Source: an uncultured Porphyromonadaceae bacterium (lineage in GTDB: Bacteria > Bacteroidota > Bacteroidia > Bacteroidales > Muribaculaceae). From it: 14,295 nucleotides of DNA. Under the pieces are notes generated by a model, which saw only the letters and a program-made list of their open reading frames with translations, did not search any database and was not told where the DNA came from. The position numbers and the translations under genes were made by a program. Positions 1 through 5,959 of this stretch are shown in pieces. Numbering within the stretch: the first letter of the stretch is position 1; each line of letters begins with the position of its first letter. The stretch covers positions 1 to 14,295 of the forward strand of contig CABTZK010000036.1 in NCBI GenBank assembly GCA_902489275.1. The letters are read 5' to 3'.

Positions 1-55
1 GATTAACGTGACCGACGTGACGGCCCTGATCAACCTCATCTTGGGCGAAAGCTAA
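1..55 (+). CDS. C-terminal end of a dockerin-type protein (5' partial)
   Basis: Reading from base 2, the sequence encodes INVTDVTALINLILGES and stops at TAA 53-55. This is the second half of a dockerin-like calcium loop plus helix, and it matches the second dockerin repeat of the protein at 1909-3951 almost residue for residue. The gene therefore ends right after its dockerin pair, as the 308-1780 gene nearly does, and has no T9SS-type tail. The rest lies outside the window. It is probably a third member of the LRR/dockerin tandem family, but only the last 17 codons are visible, so its LRR part is inferred from the neighbours. Confidence 0.75.
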   Translation, partial: INVTDVTALINLILGES

Positions 56-59
56 AGGA

Positions 60-78
60 CACCCCTTGCCGTGGGGTG
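60..78 (+). other. short GC-rich hairpin after the partial gene
   Basis: CACCCC (60-65) pairs with GGGGTG (73-78) across a 7-nt loop, five bases after the stop codon. It lies immediately before the longer hairpin at 81-115. The two together probably form a 3' end structure. No T-tract follows. Confidence 0.4.
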
Positions 79-80
79 GT

Positions 81-115
81 GACGTGAAGCGCAGCGGCTC
101 GCTGCGCTTCACGTC
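81..115 (+). terminator. 14-bp perfect hairpin, probable transcript end
   Basis: GACGTGAAGCGCAG (81-94) is perfectly complementary to 102-115, with a 7-nt loop (95-101). It sits 25 nt behind the stop of the partial dockerin gene. There is no run of T after the right arm, so it is not a textbook intrinsic terminator. It could be a 3'-end stabilising structure or a bidirectional terminator. Confidence 0.5.
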
Positions 116-253
116 CGCTCAGCCGGGAGGGGCTCGGGCTCCAGCGGGCAGTTGATGAGCCACACGCGGTTGCGCACCCGTGAGCGCGCTCACCGCCGCG
201 CTGTGAAATCAAATGTGAAGTCAAAATGCCGTTCAAACTTTTTTTAGGAATGG

Positions 254-286
254 TTTGGCGTGTGTCGCTGTTTATGTGTATCTTTG
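254..286 (+). promoter_or_regulatory. Bacteroidetes-type promoter for the first LRR gene
   Basis: The -7 box TATCTTTG (279-286) matches the Bacteroidetes consensus TAnnTTTG. A TTTG at 254-257 lies 21 bp upstream, at the expected -33 distance. Transcription would start near 292-294, giving a leader of only about 15 nt before ATG 308. The same octamer TATCTTTG recurs at 7004 and 12248 in front of other genes. Confidence 0.75.
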
Positions 287-307
287 TAAATTGAAAAAGT
301 GATCAGT

Positions 308-1780
308 ATGCGCTACCTTATGTTTTTGATGGCTTGTGCATTGACAGCGATGTGTGCATGGGCTGCGCAAGTGGAAAATGTGGCGGGCCAATTGGCCAGT
401 CAATTGCCCGACCACAGCATTACGTCGCTATCGGTCACCGGCACGATGGATGCCCGCGACTTTAAGTTCATGCGCGATAGCCTGCCCGAGCTCGCCACCG
501 TGGATTTGAGCGGTGTCGTCATCCTTGCCTACGACAACGTGCAAGCCCCCGTTTTTGAATCGGTGCAGTCCTATGCGGCGGCCAGCATCCCCTGCACGAG
601 TTTCATGGGAAAGAAATTGACCGCCATCACGCTCCCCTCATCGCTCAAGTCGATAGGATTTGGCGCTTTTGCCGGCTGTCGCCAGCTCAAGGCCGTGAGC
701 GTGCCCGAGACCGTCGATTCGATTGCCTCCTACGCTTTCAATGGTACCGGCTTGACGGCGATTACCCTTCCCGAGCGTGTGAGAGTGCTTGGCGAGGGCG
801 TGTTTTCACGTTGCCACGCGCTTGTTGCTGCCAGCATTCCCAATGCCGTTATCGGGGATTTCACGTTTCTGGGCGACACGTTGCTCAGCAAGGTGACGTT
901 GGGAAGTGGCGTCATGAGAATCGGGACAGGGGCTTTTAACGGCTGCACGTCGCTCACGTCGGTGGAATTCTCGCACGAGTCACTCGTGTCGTCAATTGGA
1001 AATGAGGCCTTTATCTTGAGTGGGATCAAAAATCTCGACCTCTCGCAATGGACGCGGTTAGAGCAGGTGGGCGATTGGGCTTTTGCCACCACGCCGGTGC
1101 GGCAGGTGAGCTTGCCGGGCAGCGTGACCAAAATGGGCGAGGGCGCTTTCTTCTGCGACACGGCGCTGGCATCTTTGAGCCTGCCAGCCCATGCCAGCGA
1201 GGTGAGCGCTTTTGCGCTGGCTGGCTGTACCCGTTTAGCGATAGACTCCATCTTGCCCGAGGGCTGCGCGAGTGTGGGTGACTATGCGTTCTATAACTGT
1301 AGCCAGCATGCCGATTTCGTTATTCCCGGCACCGTCAGTTTCATAGGAACTCAGGCCATGGCCGGAATGACAGGCCTGCAAACGGTCAAGGCGCTGCCTG
1401 CCACCGTCCCGGCACTGGGCGACAGCGTGTGGGCGGGCGTCAGCCAGCCTCTTGTGAAACTCGACATCCCCGACGAACAGGTGGCCAGGGCCTATGCGGC
1501 TGCCGAGCAATGGAAGGAGTTCCACATTTTGAGAACAGTTTTGCTGGGCGACGTGGACATGGATGGCTCGGTTGATGTGGCCGATGTGACCACGCTTGTC
1601 AATGAGATCCTCGGCAATCATCCCGCCTCCTTTGATGGGCTGGCTGCCGATTTAGACGACAATTCAGTCTACGATTCGGCCGATGTGACCTCGCTGATTA
1701 ATATCATTCTTCACAAAGGGGCTGGTGGCTATGTGAGAAAAGCCCCAAGCGCGTGCCAGGGCAGTGTGCCGAGCAAGTGA
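308..1780 (+). CDS. secreted BspA-like LRR protein with dockerin-type C-terminus
   Basis: Predicted secreted protein of 490 aa. Residues 1-19 are a signal peptide (MRYLMFLMACALTAMCAWA). A conserved N-cap follows (GTMDARDFK), then BspA/TpLRR-type leucine-rich repeats of the form IGxxAFxxCxxLxxVxIPxxV, roughly residues 85-385. Near the end are two EF-hand-like dockerin loops, D415-D426 (DVDMDGSVDVAD) and D448-D459 (DLDDNSVYDSAD), each followed by a VTxLIN helix. The protein ends about 20 residues later in a basic tail. ATG 308 was chosen over in-frame GTG 299 because it aligns exactly with the start and signal peptide of the paralogue at 1909 and fits the promoter spacing. Such LRR proteins commonly act in adhesion or ligand binding. 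The substrate is unknown, and no sorting tail or lipobox explains how it would be held at the surface. Confidence 0.9.
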   Translation: MRYLMFLMACALTAMCAWAAQVENVAGQLASQLPDHSITSLSVTGTMDARDFKFMRDSLPELATVDLSGVVILAYDNVQAPVFESVQSYAAASIPCTSFMGKKLTAITLPSSLKSIGFGAFAGCRQLKAVSVPETVDSIASYAFNGTGLTAITLPERVRVLGEGVFSRCHALVAASIPNAVIGDFTFLGDTLLSKVTLGSGVMRIGTGAFNGCTSLTSVEFSHESLVSSIGNEAFILSGIKNLDLSQWTRLEQVGDWAFATTPVRQVSLPGSVTKMGEGAFFCDTALASLSLPAHASEVSAFALAGCTRLAIDSILPEGCASVGDYAFYNCSQHADFVIPGTVSFIGTQAMAGMTGLQTVKALPATVPALGDSVWAGVSQPLVKLDIPDEQVARAYAAAEQWKEFHILRTVLLGDVDMDGSVDVADVTTLVNEILGNHPASFDGLAADLDDNSVYDSADVTSLINIILHKGAGGYVRKAPSACQGSVPSK

Positions 1781-1808
1781 TGACTTCCTTGATGGAAACG
1801 ATTGCTGA

Positions 1809-1845
1809 GCCGAGAGGAATTTCACATACTATTTCGGCGGTTTTT
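1809..1845 (+). terminator. weak hairpin plus T-tract between the LRR paralogues
   Basis: GCCGAGA (1809-1815) can pair with TTTCGGC (1832-1838), including one G-U pair, across a 16-nt loop. GG and five T (1841-1845) follow. The stem is short and the loop long, so at most this is a weak intrinsic terminator for the 308-1780 gene. Confidence 0.3.
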
Positions 1846-1878
1846 CCGTTAAGAAAATAGATAAGTAAATTTCATCGT

Positions 1879-1886
1879 TACTTTTG
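1879..1886 (+). promoter_or_regulatory. Bacteroidetes -7 box for the second LRR gene
   Basis: TACTTTTG fits TAnnTTTG and ends 22 nt before ATG 1909. The first paralogue has almost the same box-to-start distance (21 nt). No convincing TTTG is seen at -33, so the box is weaker than those at 279 and 12248. Confidence 0.55.
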
Positions 1887-1908
1887 TGCTCACATCAAAG
1901 TAAAGCTT

Positions 1909-3951
1909 ATGCGTAATTTAGCGTTCTTCTTGGCATTTTTAAGTGTTTCGTTCTCATCAATGGCGACAACGGTTCACAATACCGCGGGCAACTTGTCGCG
2001 CGTCCTTACCGACACGCGTGTGACTCATCTCACCATTACGGGCACGATGGATGCCCGCGACTTTAAATACATCTCGCGCTATCTCGATGCGCTTGAGTCG
2101 GTTGACTTGAGCGGTGTTGACATTGTTGCCTATCAAGACCTGTCGACGCCATTGCTGGGGACCCAGTTCTCCTTTGAGGCCAAAGTCATTCCCCAAGCCT
2201 CGTTTTTTGGCAAGCCGCTCTCGAGGGTGGTGCTGCCAAGCGACACCCGAGCCATCGGCTATGCCGCTTTCACCGGTTGCTCGCGGCTGACCTCCATCAG
2301 CATTCCCGAGTCGGTCGACTCGATAGCCTCCTATGCTTTCAATGCGACGGGACTCACCAGTGTGGCCATTCCCGCCCGGGTGACTGTCGTGGGCGATGGC
2401 GCGTTTTCGCGCTGCCTGGCGCTCACGAGCGCCACGGTGCCCAATGGGAGAGTCGGGAAATTCGCCTTCCTGGGCGACACCAAGTTAGGCCGCGTGACTT
2501 TAGGAACGGTGAAAACGATAGGCGCAGGCGCGTTTTGTGGCTGCACGGCTCTCAAGGCCCTCACATGGACTGATTTCACAACCCTGGCAAGCATTGGCGA
2601 CGAGGCTTTCATGGCATCGGGCATGGAGAATGCCGACCTGAGCAGGCACACCAGCCTTTCCCACATCGGCAATTGGACCTTTGCCAACAGCCAGGTCAAG
2701 GCCGTTCAACTGCCGCCAACGGTAGCGTCTGTTGGCGATGGCGCGTTTTACTACGCCCCCGTTTCCAGCCTGGTGTTGCCGCGCAGAGTGACCAAGGTGG
2801 GAGATTACACGTTTGCAGGGTCAAGCGTGAGCAATGCCAATGTGATGTCGAGGGGAGTTACCGCGATTGGCAACTATGCGTTCTTTAACGCCGATAAGGT
2901 GACCAACTTGATGATTCCTGTAGATGTCACCCGTCTGGGCAACATGGCCATGGCAGGCATGACCGGACTCGTGTCTATCGATGCCAGGCCTGGCGACGCC
3001 CCGGCGCTGGGTGACAGCGTGTGGGCGGGCATTGACCAGTCAGCGGTTGAGCTCAGGGTGATCAAGATTAATCCATATCTCGCTGCCGAGCAATGGAAGG
3101 AATTCAACATTGTGAAGGCTCACTTGCTTGGCGATGTGAATGACGACGGCATCGTGAACGTGACCGATGTGACCGCGCTCATCAACACCATCCTTGGCGC
3201 TACTCCCTGGAACGAGGGCTATTGCGACATCAATGCCGACGGTATTATCAACGTGACCGATGTGACAGCCCTGATTAACCTGATTATTACTGGAGAAGAC
3301 CAAATCATCAAGGGCAAAATCACCGCGTCCAACACGACTGACGGCTTGGCCATGAGCGATCTTGATTTGCGGCCGGGCGAGACGCGCGTTCTTGAAATCG
3401 GCTTGAATAACGCACTTGCCTATGCCTCGCTGCAATTCGACCTTCACTTGCCCAGTGGGCTCTCGATGGAGGACTATGCGATCACTGACCGAACTTGCGC
3501 CCACCTGATGACGGTTGAGACGCTCGATGACGGCTCCATCCGCATGATTGCCCATGCCGAAAGAAACGAGGTCATTGCAGGCGGCGAGGGTGCTATCCTG
3601 CAACTCACGGTCAAGGCGAGCCAGGGGCTTGCTGCCGAAAGCGAGATCTTAGCCGACAATATCGTGCTGGCTACAGCCGACTCCAAGCAGTTTTTCCCCG
3701 ACGATGCTTGCGCGCGGGTGAGCAACACGACAGGTGTCGAGGAGGTCAGCGCATCGGCGGTCAAGGTTTACACGCGCGGCGGCGTGTTGGTGATCGAGAG
3801 CCAAGAAGCCACGACCGCTCAACTGGTTGCGCTCAATGGCACGTCAATCGGCCTTCTGGTTGAGGCAGGTCATAACGAGTATGGCGACATCGGGCGTGGC
3901 ATCTACATCGTGCGCATCAATGGAACGAGCTTCAAGGTGCTTGTAAAATAG
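1909..3951 (+). CDS. secreted LRR protein with dockerin, cohesin-like and T9SS-type tail
   Basis: Predicted 680-aa modular surface protein and paralogue of the 308-1780 product. Order of parts: signal peptide residues 1-19; N-cap with GTMDARDFK; BspA-type LRRs to about residue 370; the AAEQWKEF linker shared with the paralogue; two dockerin-like calcium loops at 409-420 (DVNDDGIVNVTD) and 440-451 (DINADGIINVTD). Next is a region from about 463 to 600 that reads like the cohesin-like domains of Bacteroidetes, with a PGE strand, LQFDLHLPSGL and GGEGAILQLTVKA. The last ~70 residues (VKVYTRGGVLVIES through GIYIVRINGTSFKVLVK) resemble a type A T9SS sorting domain, which in known systems directs export and surface attachment. 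LRR and dockerin calls are firm; cohesin-like and T9SS calls rest on pattern only. trmB follows after 9 nt. Confidence 0.9.
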   Translation: MRNLAFFLAFLSVSFSSMATTVHNTAGNLSRVLTDTRVTHLTITGTMDARDFKYISRYLDALESVDLSGVDIVAYQDLSTPLLGTQFSFEAKVIPQASFFGKPLSRVVLPSDTRAIGYAAFTGCSRLTSISIPESVDSIASYAFNATGLTSVAIPARVTVVGDGAFSRCLALTSATVPNGRVGKFAFLGDTKLGRVTLGTVKTIGAGAFCGCTALKALTWTDFTTLASIGDEAFMASGMENADLSRHTSLSHIGNWTFANSQVKAVQLPPTVASVGDGAFYYAPVSSLVLPRRVTKVGDYTFAGSSVSNANVMSRGVTAIGNYAFFNADKVTNLMIPVDVTRLGNMAMAGMTGLVSIDARPGDAPALGDSVWAGIDQSAVELRVIKINPYLAAEQWKEFNIVKAHLLGDVNDDGIVNVTDVTALINTILGATPWNEGYCDINADGIINVTDVTALINLIITGEDQIIKGKITASNTTDGLAMSDLDLRPGETRVLEIGLNNALAYASLQFDLHLPSGLSMEDYAITDRTCAHLMTVETLDDGSIRMIAHAERNEVIAGGEGAILQLTVKASQGLAAESEILADNIVLATADSKQFFPDDACARVSNTTGVEEVSASAVKVYTRGGVLVIESQEATTAQLVALNGTSIGLLVEAGHNEYGDIGRGIYIVRINGTSFKVLVK

Positions 3952-3955
3952 GAAA
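3950..3955 (+). promoter_or_regulatory. Shine-Dalgarno-like site supporting the GTG start of trmB
   Basis: AGGAAA overlaps the stop codon of the upstream LRR gene and lies 5 nt before GTG 3961. With the family-typical N-terminus MGKNKLRKFA, it supports GTG rather than the later ATG at 3994 as the start. Confidence 0.45.
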
Positions 3956-3960
3956 TAGGC

Positions 3961-4755
3961 GTGGGAAAGAATAAATTAAGGAAATTTGCCGACATGGAGA
4001 CCTTTCATTGTGTCTTCCAGTTTCCCTGGTCTCAATTGGAGCAGGAGGGCTGTCCCATGCAAGGCAAGTGGGGCAGCGGCTACTTCCACAACGACCACCC
4101 CATTGTCCTGGAATTAGGCTGTGGCAAGGGAGAGTATGCCGTTGGCTTGGGCAAGCGGTTTCCCGAAAAAAACTATATCGGTGTCGACATCAAAGGCGCG
4201 CGCATGTGGACCGGGGCCAAAATCGTCGAGCAGGAAGGCATGACCAATGTGGCTTTCTTGCGCACGAGCATCGAGATGATTCACCGCATGTTCGCGCCGG
4301 GTGAGATTTCTGAGATATGGATTACTTTTCCCGACCCGCAGATGAAAAAAGTAAACAAGCGCCTCACGGGTACCCGTTTCCTGGAGAATTATCGCAAGAT
4401 TCTAAAAGACAACGGCACCGTCCACTTGAAGACCGACAGCCCGTTCCTGTATGCCTACACGCGCGCGATGGTCGAGCGCAATCGCCTGCCCGTGGAGCTG
4501 GACACCAGCGATCTTTACCACAGTGGCATGGCCGACGACATCCTTGAAATCAAGACCCACTACGAGCGGCAATGGCTCGACCGGGGCCTGACCATCAAGT
4601 ATCTCAAGTTCAGCCTTCCGCAAGACGGCTCGTTAGAAGAGCCAGAAATCGACATCGAGCGTGACACCTATCGCAGCTACAATCGCGGCTACATCCAGAT
4701 GCCCCAACTGTGCGCCGCCGACAAGGAGTGCAGTGTGAGGCAACCCAATGATTAA
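3961..4755 (+). CDS. trmB: tRNA (guanine-N7-)-methyltransferase
   Basis: TrmB uses S-adenosylmethionine to methylate N7 of G46 in the variable loop of tRNAs, in the cytoplasm. The 264-aa product has the SAM-binding motif LELGCGKGEY (from about residue 50) followed by IGVDIKGARMW. It then has the TrmB signature IWITFPDPQMKK (FPDP at 123-126) and the HLKTDSP segment. The GTG start gives MGKNKLRKFA, a beginning I recognise from Bacteroidetes TrmB proteins, and a Shine-Dalgarno-like AGGAAA precedes it. The gene lies 9 nt behind the LRR/T9SS gene with no visible promoter or terminator between them, so co-transcription is likely. The mrp gene follows after 29 nt. Function is assigned with high confidence from conserved motifs. 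Confidence 0.95.
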   Translation: MGKNKLRKFADMETFHCVFQFPWSQLEQEGCPMQGKWGSGYFHNDHPIVLELGCGKGEYAVGLGKRFPEKNYIGVDIKGARMWTGAKIVEQEGMTNVAFLRTSIEMIHRMFAPGEISEIWITFPDPQMKKVNKRLTGTRFLENYRKILKDNGTVHLKTDSPFLYAYTRAMVERNRLPVELDTSDLYHSGMADDILEIKTHYERQWLDRGLTIKYLKFSLPQDGSLEEPEIDIERDTYRSYNRGYIQMPQLCAADKECSVRQPND

Positions 4756-4784
4756 ATTGACGATTTTTTAGATTTGAATTTCTG

Positions 4785-5939
4785 ATGATGGAACTCTATC
4801 CCAATCTCATCCTTGAGGCACTCAAGACCGTTCGCTACCCAGCCACGGGCAAAGACATCGTGACCATGGGCATGGTTGAGGACGACATGCGCATCGAGGG
4901 GAACAAAGTCTCGTTCTCTCTTGTGTTCGACAAGCCCACTGACCCCTTTATCAAGTCAATCGTGCGCGCAAGCGAGGCGGCGATTCTCACCCACGTGGAT
5001 GCCGAGGTCGACATTAAAGGCAACATTGCCGTGAAAACCCGCCAGGGCAATCCTCACAAGAAGGAAGACGACATGCCCCCGTTGCCAGGCGTGAAAAACA
5101 TCATTGGTGTCTCGTCGGGCAAAGGTGGCGTGGGCAAGTCGACCATAGCCTGCAACTTGGCCGTGTCACTGGCCATGCAAGGCTACAAGGTTGGATTGCT
5201 CGATGCCGATATTTTCGGCCCCTCGATTCCCAAGATGTTCGGCATCGAGGAGGAACAGCTCTACATGCAGGAAATCGAGGGAAAGAAAATGATTTTGCCC
5301 GCCGAGAAATATGGCGTGAAGGTCCTGTCGATAGGTTTTGTTGTGGACAAGGAGACTGCGGTGCTGTGGCGCGGTGCCATGGCCAGCAATGCCTTGAGGC
5401 AGCTCATTACCGAGGCCGCATGGGGCGACCTCGACTACTTTATCATCGACATGCCGCCTGGCACGAGCGACATTCACCTCACGCTGGTGCAGACCCTGGC
5501 CATCACGGGCGTCCTCGTGGTGACGACGCCCCAGGAGGTGGCGCTGGCCGATGCCCGCAAAGGCATTTCTATGTTCATGGGCAGTCAGGTCAACGTGCCC
5601 GTGTTGGGCATCGTTGAAAATATGTCCTGGTTCACCCCGGCCAGCCATCCCGATGAGCGTTATTTCATCTTTGGCAAGGATGGCGGGAAGAATCTCGCCG
5701 AGAAACTGGGGGTGAAGTTGCTCGCACAGGTGCCACTTGTGGCAGGAATTTGCAAGGGCGGCGACGATGGCGTCCCAGTGACGATGCAAAGCACAGTTTC
5801 GGGAAAGGCTTTTGCCGAATTGGCCCAGGCGGTGGTCACGGCTGTCGGCGAGCGCAATGCCACAATGCCGCCAACCGAGCGCGTGCGAACGCGTGCGAAC
5901 GCACAGTTAGGCCGGCGCATGAAAACGAAAAAAATATAA
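4785..5939 (+). CDS. mrp: Mrp/ApbC-family iron-sulfur carrier P-loop ATPase
   Basis: Mrp/ApbC proteins are cytoplasmic dimeric ATPases thought to bind and hand over Fe-S clusters to apo-proteins. The product has 384 aa. Its N-terminal ~80 residues form a MIP18/DUF59-type domain (TGKDIVTMGMVEDDMRI). Next is a deviant Walker A, SSGKGGVGKST, with signature Lys113 and P-loop Lys118. The Mrp motif FIIDMPPGTSDIHLTL and the segment TTPQEVALADARKGI follow. The usual C-terminal CxxC cluster-binding pair, normally just after the VENMSWF segment, is absent: VENMSWFTPASHPDERY contains no cysteine. I recall this from other Bacteroidetes Mrp proteins, so it is not a sign of decay. Two ATGs (4785 and 4788) are possible. 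The gene sits 29 nt after trmB and 20 nt before the M48 peptidase gene. Confidence 0.93.
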   Translation: MMELYPNLILEALKTVRYPATGKDIVTMGMVEDDMRIEGNKVSFSLVFDKPTDPFIKSIVRASEAAILTHVDAEVDIKGNIAVKTRQGNPHKKEDDMPPLPGVKNIIGVSSGKGGVGKSTIACNLAVSLAMQGYKVGLLDADIFGPSIPKMFGIEEEQLYMQEIEGKKMILPAEKYGVKVLSIGFVVDKETAVLWRGAMASNALRQLITEAAWGDLDYFIIDMPPGTSDIHLTLVQTLAITGVLVVTTPQEVALADARKGISMFMGSQVNVPVLGIVENMSWFTPASHPDERYFIFGKDGGKNLAEKLGVKLLAQVPLVAGICKGGDDGVPVTMQSTVSGKAFAELAQAVVTAVGERNATMPPTERVRTRANAQLGRRMKTKKI

Positions 5940-5959
5940 ATTCAAACAGGAATAATCAA

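Noticed and set aside
36..236. 66-codon minus-strand open frame in the first intergenic region
   Set aside because: It runs through the perfect hairpin 81-115 and has low-complexity, Arg/Ser-rich content with no recognisable motif; GC-rich non-coding sequence explains it.
299..307. In-frame GTG 299 as start of the first LRR gene
   Set aside because: ATG 308 aligns exactly with the start and signal peptide of the paralogue at 1909 and leaves a reasonable leader after the promoter.
308..3951. A cellulosome locus
   Set aside because: Dockerin and cohesin-like parts are present, but there is no glycoside hydrolase or carbohydrate-binding module in the window; Bacteroidetes dockerins often occur outside cellulosomes.
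4769..4776. TAGATTTG as a -7 box before mrp
   Set aside because: It fits TAnnTTTG but ends only 8 nt before the start codon and has no TTTG at -33, so a chance match is more likely.
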